A DNA stretch of 64,000 nt from Methanobrevibacter smithii ATCC 35061 (GCF_000016525.1 NC_009515.1:832501-896500), one strand, 5' to 3'. Counted from the stretch's first letter, positions 19,393-28,152 are shown. Numbers and translations: made by a program. The notes: a model not told the origin generated them from the letters alone.

Positions 19393-19932
19393 ATGGTATT
19401 CATTAGATTAGGTGGTGAAAAAGTTGAAGGATTTTATTTCCATAATAACTGGAAAGTTCAAGTTGATTATGGTATGAATATGACAGAAATACCATTTTCA
19501 GATTATAATGAAATTGATGAATCATCATTACCTTCTAAAGATGTACTTTATTGTAGAGGAGGTAGATCTAGTGATTATTTTAGAATATTGAAATTATTCA
19601 AAGACGGAAAATTAATAAGTGAAGTTATAGAAAAGAATCCTAATTATGTTCCAAGAGATACTCAATTGAAAATGTTGGAAGATCATGTGATTATTGGGGA
19701 AGATGTGGAAAGAGTATTTAATTTTCCTAATGGTTATTCCGCTAAAATTGAGTATTGGATTTCACCAACAGAACGTGATTATAAACATGGATTTTACACA
19801 GCTAAATATAGAAAATTAATTTTATCGGATGATAAAGATAATATTATTTCTGATATTTTTGAAGATAATCCTAATTACCGTAGTTTTGATAAGATTTGTT
19901 GGGATTATTCTGATACTTCAGGTAGATTCTAA
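19393..19932 (+). CDS. Unknown protein with an internal duplication
   Basis: Not recognised. The 179-residue soluble protein contains two similar halves. One carries GKLISEVIEKNPNYVPRD near 76-93, the other DNIISDIFEDNPNYRSFD near 155-172, each preceded by a strand-rich stretch with Y-R/F-R and L-K-L. This points to a duplicated beta-rich module. There is no signal peptide, and it is acidic near the C-terminus. The start is ATG at 19393 after AGTGAT. A weak GGTA/TACC hairpin with the stop in its loop and a T-run follow. Function cannot be inferred from neighbours, which are an unknown gene and aRF1. Confidence 0.7.
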   Translation: MVFIRLGGEKVEGFYFHNNWKVQVDYGMNMTEIPFSDYNEIDESSLPSKDVLYCRGGRSSDYFRILKLFKDGKLISEVIEKNPNYVPRDTQLKMLEDHVIIGEDVERVFNFPNGYSAKIEYWISPTERDYKHGFYTAKYRKLILSDDKDNIISDIFEDNPNYRSFDKICWDYSDTSGRF

Positions 19933-20006
19933 TACCATTATTTTTTGAACATTTCCCCCACATAAACCACCATATCTAATTCATAACCATAAACTGAAGG
20001 TTCACC

Positions 20007-20056
20007 ATGACTGATGAAGAAGACAGCTATGTTTGTATGGAATATTCAAAATAAAA
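20007..20056 (+). pseudogene. Remnant copy of the 3' end of the gene at 19071
   Basis: Positions 20022-20056 repeat 19326-19360 with one mismatch in 35 nt, encoding DSYVCMEYSK and a stop in the same frame as the original DSYICMEYSK. Upstream only a 15-codon frame from ATG 20007 is open, unrelated to the parent gene. It is best read as a leftover of a tandem duplication or a deletion. Confidence 0.65.
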
Positions 20057-20093
20057 ACCATGATTGGAATTAAAAATATTTATCCAACATGGT
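20057..20093 (-). terminator. Hairpin around the aRF1 stop codon
   Basis: ACCATG (20057-20062) pairs with CATGGT (20088-20093), and after a one-base bulge TTGGA (20064-20068) pairs with TCCAA (20083-20087). The stop codon of prf1 at 20080-20082 lies in the AT-rich loop. A TTTTTATTTTG tract follows on the transcribed strand. Confidence 0.5.
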
Positions 20094-21318
20094 ATCTTAA
20101 AATCGCTGCAACTCCACCAAATGCTCTTAAGAGTTGCATACCTTCTTCAGTTTCTGTAGAAATAAGCTCAACTTCAGAATTCATTTCTTCAGCTTTTTCA
20201 ACAAAATCTTCAATTAAAGTTTGTGAAGATTCTTCTTTTAAAATTTCACCACAATTGGAACATGGTTTTTCAAGTTTATCTGCTTCACTTTGAGATTTGA
20301 CAGTAATTTCCTCTTCATTGCCGCAGCTAGGACATTTGAAAACTTTACGCATTGCAGTTAAATCTTCAGATAATAATAATGTGTCAACTGCACCCATAAT
20401 TAAGTTAGTCCTGACTTCCCTTTCACCATAAGAAGCAAGCCCTTTATCTTTAACTAACTCATGGAGGAATTTTTGAACTACTTTTTTCTCCTGCATAACA
20501 TCCAAATCATTTAAAATATCTGCAGATTTGTCTATTACTTCCCTAATACCAAATTCCCCAGTATATGAAGTATCTACAGTAGCTATGATTTTATCTTTAA
20601 TTTCGTAGTTAAGATAATCACCTTTTACAAATTCTTCTTTTGTAAAACCTGGACCTCCAATAATAACTCCTTCAAGTTCTTCCAAAGCTAAGAAATCTTC
20701 ATTCATGTGTTCTCCGATACGTTTTTTAAACTCATGAGCAGCCAAATCAATTACACGATCAAACCTTCTTTGTGATTGACCTCCTGCTTTGTGTTTTCCC
20801 GGAACACCACTTGTCAAATGGTTTAAAATGTTTACTTTTTTACCTCTTAAAGTAGCTATTGTAGCTTCTTTTCTGTCAATAACTGCCAAACCATAAGTTT
20901 CCCTTTCTTCAATCATATACTCAAGAGGTTCTAAGAAAAACTCATTGTTACACTGGTACCAGTAAGTTGTAATAGGTTCCGGAGGTTCAAAAACATAAGT
21001 TTCCATTTTTTCAGTTCCTGGACCTCCTCTTGGAATCATACCTACAAAAAGAACCAGTCCATTTTCAGGAGCTGCTTTAAATAATCTTATCCTTTGCATA
21101 ATTACTTCAATAGCTGACTGTACATTCTTTCTTGTTTGCTTACTCTTGATGTTAGCACTTTGTCCGAGTTCATCCCTCATTTGTTTACCAACATCACTAA
21201 TTTGTTTATCATGAGGAATATAAACGGAAACAAGCTCTGTACCTCTACCTTTTTTCTCTGATAACTCTTTTAAAGTTTTTTTAAATTTATATAATTCTTT
21301 TGATGATACTTCTGCCAT
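20080..21318 (-). CDS. prf1: Peptide chain release factor aRF1
   Basis: Recognises stop codons and triggers release of the finished protein. At 412 residues it has the normal archaeal length. The stop-codon-reading NIKS motif is at 56-59 and the catalytic GGQ at 179-181 in [13 protein letters not shown]-terminal zinc-ribbon-like part has CPSCG near 329 and CSNCG near 353. The start ATG begins [12 protein letters not shown] as in homologues. It is divergent from the zinc-ribbon membrane protein gene and convergent with the unknown gene pair to its left. Confidence 0.96.
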   Translation of the reverse strand: MAEVSSKELYKFKKTLKELSEKKGRGTELVSVYIPHDKQISDVGKQMRDELGQSANIKSKQTRKNVQSAIEVIMQRIRLFKAAPENGLVLFVGMIPRGGPGTEKMETYVFEPPEPITTYWYQCNNEFFLEPLEYMIEERETYGLAVIDRKEATIATLRGKKVNILNHLTSGVPGKHKAGGQSQRRFDRVIDLAAHEFKKRIGEHMNEDFLALEELEGVIIGGPGFTKEEFVKGDYLNYEIKDKIIATVDTSYTGEFGIREVIDKSADILNDLDVMQEKKVVQKFLHELVKDKGLASYGEREVRTNLIMGAVDTLLLSEDLTAMRKVFKCPSCGNEEEITVKSQSEADKLEKPCSNCGEILKEESSQTLIEDFVEKAEEMNSEVELISTETEEGMQLLRAFGGVAAILRYHVG

Positions 21319-21396
21319 GTTAATCCCTTAAATTAATATAATAATATATTTATGTAATTTCACCTTATAAATAATTAATGAAAGAACTTTAAATAC

Positions 21397-21405
21397 TATA
21401 AATAC
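21397..21405 (+). promoter_or_regulatory. Probable TATA box of the zinc-ribbon membrane protein gene
   Basis: CTATAAATA, preceded by A-rich sequence, lies 27-35 nt before the ATG at 21432. At usual archaeal spacing transcription would start almost at the ATG, giving a very short leader. Confidence 0.35.
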
Positions 21406-21431
21406 TAACTATTAATAACGAAGATGATAAT

Positions 21432-21959
21432 ATGGTTTTAAGAAGATGTCCAAACTGTCGCTCAACATGTGATGACCAATACGGATTTTGTATCAAATGC
21501 GGATATGAGTTCCCGAAAATAACAGAAAGTGAAAATGCTTGTCCTTACTGTGGATTTGCAAATCCTGATGAAGCTACATTTTGTGTTAAATGTGGTACAC
21601 CACTAATTTTCAAAAACCAATTAAACGGAGTTAACACAACACTAAACCCAATAGTTATCAAAAAAGAAATCAGCAAAAATTCCATGAAACAAGAGGAATA
21701 TAAACCTACCAGCAAAATAATAATCATTTTAGGTTATATCTTTTCTTTACTTGGAGGACTAATTGGAGTAATACTGGCAATTTACCTTGCAACAAGAAAA
21801 GATCCTGTAGCTAAAAAACACGGATATATCCAACTAACAATTTTAGTATTATATGGAATTTTAATATTAACACTATACTTAACTGGAAATCTTGATTTGA
21901 CTGCAATTGATAATGCTACCCAAATGTTAAGCAATAATTTAACCAGCATTAAACCTTAA
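21432..21959 (+). CDS. Double zinc-ribbon membrane protein
   Basis: A 175-residue protein with two N-terminal zinc ribbons: CPNCRSTCDDQYGFCIKCG (about 6-24) and CPYCGFANPDEATFCVKCG (about 37-55). Two hydrophobic helices follow (about 96-118 and 133-152). The cytosolic double zinc ribbon plus membrane part is common in archaea, and no function is established that I can apply here. It is divergent from prf1, and its last 11 bases overlap the end of the convergent rimI gene. Confidence 0.8.
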   Translation: MVLRRCPNCRSTCDDQYGFCIKCGYEFPKITESENACPYCGFANPDEATFCVKCGTPLIFKNQLNGVNTTLNPIVIKKEISKNSMKQEEYKPTSKIIIILGYIFSLLGGLIGVILAIYLATRKDPVAKKHGYIQLTILVLYGILILTLYLTGNLDLTAIDNATQMLSNNLTSIKP

Positions 21960-22386
21960 CCGGCAGATACATAACGATAGCACCATCACCGTTATTGTAA
22001 TAATGTGGAACTTTTCTATCCACTTCAAAATTAAATTTTTTATAAAATTCAATAGCTCCTTCATTATTTTCATTTACTTCCAAAAGTATTTTGTTTATTT
22101 TAAATAATGACAGGACATTTATAGCTTTCAGCAGCAATTTTGTTCCTGCTTGTTTTCTTTGATAATCTTTATCAACTGCCAGAGATATGATGTGGCCTTC
22201 ATTTTCATATTTTATCCAAAACAAGACATAACCTACAACATAACCATCATCTTCAGCTACTAAAAAACCTGCACCAATATCATACAACTGCTTAAACATG
22301 TTTAGCTCATAAGACTCATCAAAAGACATCTTTTCTATTTCACAAACACGTTTCAAATCATTTGGGACAAATTCTCTAATTATCAT
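21949..22386 (-). CDS. rimI: N-terminal (ribosomal protein) acetyltransferase, GNAT family
   Basis: Transfers an acetyl group from acetyl-CoA to protein N-termini. The 145-residue GNAT fold shows the acetyl-CoA loop in DKDYQRKQAGTKLL (near 80), the strand HIISLAVD before it, and NEGAIEFYKKFNFE near the end, all typical of RimI/archaeal Nat enzymes. The start begins MIIREFVPNDLKRVCEIE as usual for the family. It overlaps the convergent membrane-protein gene by 11 bp and is divergent from the UPF0146 gene 76 bp away. Confidence 0.88.
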   Translation of the reverse strand: MIIREFVPNDLKRVCEIEKMSFDESYELNMFKQLYDIGAGFLVAEDDGYVVGYVLFWIKYENEGHIISLAVDKDYQRKQAGTKLLLKAINVLSLFKINKILLEVNENNEGAIEFYKKFNFEVDRKVPHYYNNGDGAIVMYLPVKV

Positions 22387-22462
22387 CTATAAACCTATAA
22401 TTTAAATTAATCTTGAAAGATATATATCATTAGATAAATATATAATTTTTGAGGTTAGAAAA

Positions 22463-22849
22463 ATGTGGGATGATTTCGCAGAGTTCATTTTAACACAGGC
22501 AACTGAAAATCCGACAAGAATAGTGGAAATAGCCGTCGGGAAATTTGACGGAGTATACCAATACCTAAAGAGAAACGAAAATATAGAAATTATCAAAACC
22601 GATATTTTGCCAAATGATGATGAAGTAATAAAAGATGACATTACAAATCCTAACTTGGAATTATATGAAAATGCCGATATTATATATTCCATTCGCCCAC
22701 CAAGTGAATTGCAACCCCATATAGAAAGACTGTCACGAAAAGTTGACGGAACTTTTATCATAAAACCTTTGTGTAATGAAGATTTAAATATAAGTTCACA
22801 CAAAGTGAAATTGAAAAATTATAAAAAAGCAAGTTTTTACATATTATAG
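22463..22849 (+). CDS. UPF0146 family protein
   Basis: A 128-residue archaeal protein I recognise as UPF0146. It looks like a reduced Rossmann fold: RIVEIAVGKFDGVYQYL near 19-35 resembles a nucleotide or SAM-binding loop, then IIKTDI and ADIIYSIRPPSELQP near 73-87, a Ser-x-Arg-Pro-Pro motif where methyltransferases have their fourth strand. No activity is known. It starts at ATG 22463 after GAGGTTAG, and the ATPase gene follows after a few bases, suggesting co-transcription. Confidence 0.82.
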   Translation: MWDDFAEFILTQATENPTRIVEIAVGKFDGVYQYLKRNENIEIIKTDILPNDDEVIKDDITNPNLELYENADIIYSIRPPSELQPHIERLSRKVDGTFIIKPLCNEDLNISSHKVKLKNYKKASFYIL

Positions 22850-22860
22850 GTGTGTCTTTA

Positions 22861-25317
22861 ATGGAAGAATTTTTAAAAAAATACAATACTTCAGAAGAAG
22901 GGCTGAGTTCTAATGAAGTAACAAAACGCCAAAATCAAAATGGGCTGAATGAATTAAAAGAAAAAAAGAAAAAAAGTGCGGTTATGCTCTTTTTAGAACA
23001 GTTCATTGATGTTTTAATAGCTCTCCTTATTGTTGCAGCCATTGCAGCATATTTTGTTGGAGACGTTATCGACTCATGTGTAATTTTAATAGCTGTACTT
23101 TTAAATACAGTAATCGGATTCATACAGGAATACCGTTCAGAAAAAGCAATTGAAATGCTTAAAAGCGTTACAACATCATATGCAGTTGTTAAAAGAGATG
23201 GGCAGGTGCAAAAAATTGATGCAAAAGAATTAACCATCGGAGATATTGTAATTCTTGAAGAGGGAGACAAGATTCCTGCAGATTTAGTACTTATTGAAAC
23301 CAACAGACTGAAAGTTGATGAATCAAATTTGACCGGAGAATCTGTACCTGTTGAAAAATCTCCAAAAGAAGAAGCATATATGGATTCAAATGTAACTTTA
23401 GGAAACGGAGTGGGAATTGTAACTGCCATAGGTATGGACACATCAATAGGAAAAATAGCTGAAGTGATTCAGGAAGAAAAGGGAGAAACTCCTCTTCAAA
23501 AGAAAATGGACAAACTTGGAAAAACACTTTCCGTAATAGCTATTATTGTTTGTGTATTTATATTCATTTTTGAATTATTCAGAGGAATTCCTATTGTTGG
23601 AACATTTTTAACAGCAGTTTCACTTGCAGTAGCTGCTATACCTGAAGGTTTGCCTGCAGTTTTAACATTGACATTAGCTTTGGGAATGCAACAACTGACC
23701 AAATCCAATGCAATTGTCCGCAGACTGCTTTCAGTAGAAACTTTAGGTTCATGTACTGTTATCTGCAGTGACAAAACAGGAACATTAACTGAAAATAAAA
23801 TGACTGTCAGAGATGCATTTTTCTATAATGAAAACAAATCTTTAGAAATCAATGCACTTTGTAACAATTCCACAATCAGAGACGGCAAAACTATCGGAGA
23901 TCCGACAGACGGTGCTGTTTTAAAATACAGTCAGGACAATAACTATTTTAAAGAGGATTTGCAGGAAAAATTCCCTAGAGTTGATGAAATCCCATTAGAC
24001 AGCAGCCGTAAAATGATGACCACTATACATGAAAATGGTGAAAAGTATTTGGTTCTCACTAAAGGTGCTCCAGAAATCATTATCGGCAAATGTAAACACA
24101 TAGATAACAATGGAAGTGTTGAAATTCTTGATGATTCTGTAAAGGAAACACTAACTGAAAAAATAAATGAAATGAGTGATAATGCATTAAGAGTTTTGGG
24201 AATTGCATATAAAAATACCGAAAATATTGGAGACAATGTAGAAAATGATTTGATATTTACAGGACTTGTCGGAATAATTGATCCTCCAAAGGAAAATGTT
24301 GACAAATCAATAGCTGCATGTAAAAAAGCTGGAATTAAAGTAAGAATGATAACAGGAGACCATCTAAAAACAGCAGCATCTATTGCCCGCGAAATTGGAA
24401 TCCTGACAGACGGGAAAGTAATTGACGGTGAAACTCTGGATAAATTAAGTGATGAAGAGTACTTTGAGATGGTAGACGACATACAAGTTTATGCAAGAGT
24501 AAAACCAGAGCAGAAAATGAGAATTGTTGAAACCCTAAAGCAAAAAGGCGAAATTGTTTCAATGACAGGGGATGGAGTAAACGATGCTCCTGCACTTAAA
24601 AATGCATCTATAGGAGTGGCTATGGGATCAGGTACTGATGTTGCAAAAGAATCAGGAGATATGATTATTCAGGACGACAACTTTGAAACAATAGTAACTG
24701 CCATTCGTGAAGGGCGTAAAATATACGACAACATTAAAAGATTTGTCAAATTCCAGGTATCAACAAATGTCGGAGCTATTTTAACAATTGTCGGAACAAG
24801 TATTTTCATGCTTCCGGTGCCATTTAACCCTGTACAACTGCTTTGGATTAACATTGTAATGGACGGACCTCCTGCCCAAACTTTAGGAATGGAAGGTAGC
24901 GAAAGAAATATTATGACAAGACAGCCTGAAACAGGAGATATTCTGAATAAAAAGGTATTGATAAAAATATTTATTGCAGGTCTTGTAATGGCAATAGGTT
25001 CAATAGCGCTGTTCAGCTACAAATTGGCAATTGGCGCAAGTCAAAAGCAGGCAATGACTGTAGCATTTACCTTATTTGTAATGTACCAGTTATTCAATGC
25101 ATACAATTCAAAATCAAATTCCGCCAAAAAAAGCACTTACCTTTATTTGGCCATTATAGCATGTTTCATATTGCAGGTATTGATTGTATATATACCTGAG
25201 CTGCAAATAATATTCAGAACAACCAGCATCGGACTTACAGACTGGATATTAATATTCATAATTGCAGCTACAATATTAGTGTCAAACAGAATAGCAAACA
25301 AAATTGTGGTAGAATGA
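22861..25317 (+). CDS. P-type cation-transporting ATPase, calcium type
   Basis: Membrane pump of 818 residues. N-terminal cation-ATPase domain; actuator motif LTGES near 157; phosphorylation motif CSDKTGTLT with the aspartate near 304; hinge MTGDGVNDAPALKN near 570; about ten membrane helices. Calcium-type markers are AAIPEGLP in helix 4 (glutamate near 262) and N and D in helix 6 (NIVMDGPPAQ). The helix-5 glutamate of SERCA site I is alanine here (NVGAIL), so one ion per cycle, as in plasma-membrane pumps, is likely. GTG at 22852 belongs to the ribosome-binding site, so ATG 22861 is chosen. Substrate is inferred, not shown. Confidence 0.87.
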   Translation: MEEFLKKYNTSEEGLSSNEVTKRQNQNGLNELKEKKKKSAVMLFLEQFIDVLIALLIVAAIAAYFVGDVIDSCVILIAVLLNTVIGFIQEYRSEKAIEMLKSVTTSYAVVKRDGQVQKIDAKELTIGDIVILEEGDKIPADLVLIETNRLKVDESNLTGESVPVEKSPKEEAYMDSNVTLGNGVGIVTAIGMDTSIGKIAEVIQEEKGETPLQKKMDKLGKTLSVIAIIVCVFIFIFELFRGIPIVGTFLTAVSLAVAAIPEGLPAVLTLTLALGMQQLTKSNAIVRRLLSVETLGSCTVICSDKTGTLTENKMTVRDAFFYNENKSLEINALCNNSTIRDGKTIGDPTDGAVLKYSQDNNYFKEDLQEKFPRVDEIPLDSSRKMMTTIHENGEKYLVLTKGAPEIIIGKCKHIDNNGSVEILDDSVKETLTEKINEMSDNALRVLGIAYKNTENIGDNVENDLIFTGLVGIIDPPKENVDKSIAACKKAGIKVRMITGDHLKTAASIAREIGILTDGKVIDGETLDKLSDEEYFEMVDDIQVYARVKPEQKMRIVETLKQKGEIVSMTGDGVNDAPALKNASIGVAMGSGTDVAKESGDMIIQDDNFETIVTAIREGRKIYDNIKRFVKFQVSTNVGAILTIVGTSIFMLPVPFNPVQLLWINIVMDGPPAQTLGMEGSERNIMTRQPETGDILNKKVLIKIFIAGLVMAIGSIALFSYKLAIGASQKQAMTVAFTLFVMYQLFNAYNSKSNSAKKSTYLYLAIIACFILQVLIVYIPELQIIFRTTSIGLTDWILIFIIAATILVSNRIANKIVVE

Positions 25318-26108
25318 AAAAACTAAACATCCTCCTTATTGGCGGAACAAAGGACGCAAGCAACATAACAAAACACATAAAGGAAAAATATGATTCATAT
25401 ATCCTGACTACAACAACTACAGAATACGGATCAAAATTAGCTATTGAGTCTGGAAGTGATGACACAATAGCTAAACCACTTTTAAAAGATGAATTCATAA
25501 CACTTATTGAAAATAATGAATTCAATCTTTTAATTGATGCAACTCATCCTTATGCATCACACATCACCCAAACTACTGTTAGCCTATCCAAATTATTCAG
25601 CATAGCTTATATTCGCTTTGAAAGACCACCATCAAACCTTGATAATGTTGACACATCAAGAGTTCGTGAAGTAACTTCCCTTGATGAAGCAGGACAATTA
25701 ATAGCTAACGAGTTTACTTCAGGAAACGTGTTGCATCTTGCAGGAGCCAATACCATGGAACCTATTTTAAAATATGTTCCTGTAAACAGGTTTTATGCAA
25801 GAATTTTAAAAGTTCCGAAATCTGTGGAAAAATGCAAAATGCTAAATCTTCCTGAGGAACATATCATACCAATGAAAGGTACATCCAGCTTAGAGGAAAA
25901 CCTAAAAATAATTGAAGAAACACAAGCAAGTGTTATGATAACAAAAGAAAGTGGTGATATCGGAGGAGTAACTAATAAAATTAATGCTGCTAATTTAAAA
26001 GATATAGGTGTCATCATGTTAAAACGTCCAAAAATCAGAGATTTAAATAAAAATGACATTGTTTCTAATTTAGACGAATTAGATGAAAAAATAAATAACT
26101 GTTTTTAA
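25314..26108 (+). CDS. cobK: Precorrin-6A / cobalt-precorrin-6A reductase
   Basis: NADPH-dependent reductase of the corrin ring (CobK/CbiJ), 264 residues. It shows LLIGGTKDASNI at 7-18 (nucleotide loop), LLIDATHPYASHI near 74-86, IAYIRFERP near 98 and KESGDIGGVTNKI near 211, all family-typical. The ATG overlaps the ATPase stop codon (ATGA), so it is translated from the same mRNA. It serves cobamide synthesis with CobS at 61.7 kb; other cob/cbi genes are not in this window. Confidence 0.92.
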   Translation: MKKLNILLIGGTKDASNITKHIKEKYDSYILTTTTTEYGSKLAIESGSDDTIAKPLLKDEFITLIENNEFNLLIDATHPYASHITQTTVSLSKLFSIAYIRFERPPSNLDNVDTSRVREVTSLDEAGQLIANEFTSGNVLHLAGANTMEPILKYVPVNRFYARILKVPKSVEKCKMLNLPEEHIIPMKGTSSLEENLKIIEETQASVMITKESGDIGGVTNKINAANLKDIGVIMLKRPKIRDLNKNDIVSNLDELDEKINNCF

Positions 26109-26119
26109 ATTAAAAAGAA

Positions 26120-26202
26120 CGCCGAGACTGGGATTTGAACCCAGGCGGAGAAACTCCACAGGATTTCAAGTCCTGCGCCTTACCAGACTAGACTATCTCG
26201 GC
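26120..26202 (-). tRNA. tRNA-Ser (anticodon TGA), copy 1
   Basis: Folds as a type II tRNA: 7-bp acceptor stem GCCGAGA/TCTCGGC, long variable arm, anticodon loop CTTGAAA, T-arm GGGTTCAAATCCC and discriminator G. CCA is not encoded. Identical to the copy at 26258-26340. Confidence 0.95.
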
Positions 26203-26257
26203 AAAAAATACACTGTTAAAAAAATTAGAAAAAATATATAAAAAGTAAAAAAGATAA

Positions 26258-26340
26258 CGCCGAGACTGGGATTTGAACCCAGGCGGAGAAACTCCACAGG
26301 ATTTCAAGTCCTGCGCCTTACCAGACTAGACTATCTCGGC
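26258..26340 (-). tRNA. tRNA-Ser (anticodon TGA), copy 2
   Basis: Exact duplicate of the upstream tRNA-Ser, 138 bp apart start to start; identity extends to about 86 nt. Both copies are intact, so both are likely functional. They read in the same direction as S10 and come after it. Confidence 0.95.
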
Positions 26341-26353
26341 ATGATAACAGAAA

Positions 26354-26380
26354 AAATATTTAGAAAAAATCTAAATATTT
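26354..26380 (-). terminator. Hairpin over the S10 stop codon
   Basis: Perfect 11-bp stem (26354-26364 with 26370-26380) with a 5-nt loop. The rpsJ stop codon at 26379-26381 overlaps the stem end. T-run and then tRNA-Ser follow. Confidence 0.65.
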
Positions 26381-26687
26381 ATCCTTTAAGTTCTATTTCA
26401 ATACTTACATTATCCGGAACATTAACTTTCATGACTTGTCTCATAGCACGTTCGTCAGCACCAATTCCAACTAAACGTTTATGAATTCTAAGTTCCCATT
26501 TTTCCCAGGAAGCTTTTCCTTCTCCATCCGGAGATTTTCTTGTAGGTACTACTAATTTTTTAGTAGGTAATGGAATAGGACCAGACAAATCAACACCAGT
26601 TCTTTCAGCGATTTTTTTAAGTTGATCACAGACATAAGCTAATTTTTCTGGATCAGTTCCTGTAAGCTTAATTCTTGCTTGATGCAT
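26379..26687 (-). CDS. rpsJ: 30S ribosomal protein S10
   Basis: Small-subunit protein uS10, 102 residues, the usual archaeal length. It begins [19 protein letters not shown] and has [21 protein letters not shown] in the middle, the long loop that threads into 16S rRNA. It is the last gene of the S12-S7-EF2-EF1A-S10 series. GGAGGATAATA precedes the ATG. A strong hairpin separates it from the EF-1A gene, so it may depend on read-through. Confidence 0.97.
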   Translation of the reverse strand: MHQARIKLTGTDPEKLAYVCDQLKKIAERTGVDLSGPIPLPTKKLVVPTRKSPDGEGKASWEKWELRIHKRLVGIGADERAMRQVMKVNVPDNVSIEIELKG

Positions 26688-26712
26688 TATTATCCTCCAA
26701 AAATAAAAATAA

Positions 26713-26739
26713 AAAAGAAAGGAACAACCCCTTTCTTTT
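26713..26739 (-). terminator. Hairpin between EF-1A and S10 genes
   Basis: Perfect 10-bp stem AAAAGAAAGG/CCTTTCTTTT with a 7-nt loop, 18 nt past the tuf stop codon. It is followed by TTTTTTATTTTTATTTTT and then directly by the S10 ribosome-binding site. Terminator or attenuator. Confidence 0.65.
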
Positions 26740-26757
26740 AATTAACTACTTACAAAT

Positions 26758-27999
26758 CTATTTAGCTGGGGTAACGTCAATACATAATCCAGCAGCAACA
26801 GTTTGACCCATATCCCTAATAGCAAATCTACCCATTTGAGGGATTTTTTTAGCGTTTTCGATTACCATAGGTTTGGTTGGTTTAACTTTTACGAATGCTG
26901 CGTTACCAGTTTTTAAGAAGTCAGGGTTTTCTTCAGCTACTTGACCAGTTGCAGGGTCTAATTTTGCAGTTAATTCTAAGAAAGTACATGCAACTTGAGA
27001 AGTGTGACAGTGGAATACAGGAGTGTATCCAACAGTGATTACACCAGGGTGTTGTAAAACAACAATTTGTGCATCAAATTCTTTAGCTACAGCAGGAGCA
27101 TCGTCTACATGACCAGCTACGTCTCCTCTCCTGATATCGTTTTTACCTACACCTCTTACATTGAATCCGATGTTGTCACCAGGTTCAGCAGTTTCAAAGG
27201 TTTCGTGGTGCATTTCGATAGATTTTACTTCTCCAGAAGCTCCAGCAGGTTCGAAGATTACGTTTTCTCCTTTTTTCATAACACCGGTTTCTACTCTTCC
27301 TACAGGTACAGTACCTACACCAGTAATGGAGTAAACATCTTGAATAGGGATCCTTAATGGTAAGGATACAGGTTTTTCAGGAGCAGCTAAATTATCTAAA
27401 GCTTGCATTAAAGTGTCACCTTTGTACCAGGAGGTGTTAGGACTTGCATCTTTAATGTTGTCTCCTTCAAATGCAGAAACAGGGATGAAAGGAACATCAG
27501 CAGGGTTGAATCCAACAGTTTTAATTAAAGCAGATACTTCGTCTTTTAATTCGTTGAATTTTGCTTCATCATAATCTACTAAATCGATTTTGTTGATTGC
27601 AACGATTAATTGGTTAATACCTAAAGTTTTGGATAAGAAAACGTGTTCTTTGGTTTGTGGCATTACACCGTCGTCTGCAGCTACTACTAATACACCAGCA
27701 TCTGCTTGGGAAGCACCAGTAATCATATTTTTAACGAAGTCTCTGTGTCCAGGACAGTCTACAACAGTGTAGTCGTATTTTTTGGTGGAGAATTTTTGGT
27801 GAGCAAGGTCGATAGTTACTCCTCTTTCCCTTTCTTCTCCTAATTTATCCATAACAAATCTGAATTTGTTTTCTCCATCATCTAATTGTTGTTCAGCGAT
27901 TGCACCTGCTTTTAATAACAAGTGTCCAACTAATGTGGATTTTCCGTGGTCAACGTGTCCGATAAATGCTAAATTAATATGTTCTTTAGTTTTTGCCAT
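26758..27999 (-). CDS. tuf: Translation elongation factor 1-alpha (EF-1A)
   Basis: GTPase that carries aminoacyl-tRNA to the ribosome. 413 residues from the ATG at 27999, where the sequence starts [20 protein letters not shown] with the P-loop [13 protein letters not shown] and NKID (G3 and G4) follow near 90 and 150. An upstream in-frame ATG would add 13 residues not found in homologues, and GAGGT lies correctly spaced before 27999. It has its own putative promoter, a hairpin in its leader and a hairpin after it, so it is likely transcribed separately from EF-2 as well as with it. Confidence 0.97.
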   Translation of the reverse strand: MAKTKEHINLAFIGHVDHGKSTLVGHLLLKAGAIAEQQLDDGENKFRFVMDKLGEERERGVTIDLAHQKFSTKKYDYTVVDCPGHRDFVKNMITGASQADAGVLVVAADDGVMPQTKEHVFLSKTLGINQLIVAINKIDLVDYDEAKFNELKDEVSALIKTVGFNPADVPFIPVSAFEGDNIKDASPNTSWYKGDTLMQALDNLAAPEKPVSLPLRIPIQDVYSITGVGTVPVGRVETGVMKKGENVIFEPAGASGEVKSIEMHHETFETAEPGDNIGFNVRGVGKNDIRRGDVAGHVDDAPAVAKEFDAQIVVLQHPGVITVGYTPVFHCHTSQVACTFLELTAKLDPATGQVAEENPDFLKTGNAAFVKVKPTKPMVIENAKKIPQMGRFAIRDMGQTVAAGLCIDVTPAK

Positions 28000-28037
28000 A
28001 ATAATACCTCTTTTCGTATAAATCGAAATAACATTCA

Positions 28038-28060
28038 TTAAGCTTATAATTTTAGCTTAA
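28038..28060 (-). promoter_or_regulatory. Hairpin in the EF-1A leader
   Basis: Seven-bp stem TTAAGCT/AGCTTAA with a 9-nt loop about 40-60 nt before the EF-1A start codon. It would lie at or near the 5' end of the mRNA if the TATA box at 28081-28090 is used. Function unknown. Confidence 0.35.
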
Positions 28061-28080
28061 TTTAAATTTTAATTATTCAC

Positions 28081-28090
28081 ATATAAATAT
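28081..28090 (-). promoter_or_regulatory. Probable TATA box for EF-1A
   Basis: ATATTTATAT on the minus strand, in the 150-bp gap between EF-2 and EF-1A. A start about 25 nt on gives a leader near 57 nt. Confidence 0.4.
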
Positions 28091-28130
28091 GTAATGTTTT
28101 TTTCGTAATTTTAAATAAAAAATATAAAAA

Positions 28131-28152
28131 AATTAAAAATTAAATTTTAATT
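28131..28152 (-). terminator. Hairpin over the EF-2 stop codon
   Basis: Perfect 8-bp stem AATTAAAA/TTTTAATT with a 6-nt loop; the stop codon at 28151-28153 overlaps its arm. A T-run follows. All AT pairs, so weaker than the others. Confidence 0.4.

Noticed and set aside
20007-20054. 15-codon frame ending with the duplicated tail sequence
   Set aside because: Too short and lacking a ribosome-binding site; treated as a remnant rather than a gene.
23943-24482. 179-codon minus-strand frame inside the P-type ATPase
   Set aside because: Antisense shadow of a well conserved domain; Ser/Ile/Leu-rich composition typical of such shadows.
26120-26340. tRNA-Ser twins as direct repeats of an integrated element
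   Set aside because: Only 55 bp of plain AT-rich sequence lies between them, with no integrase or cargo.
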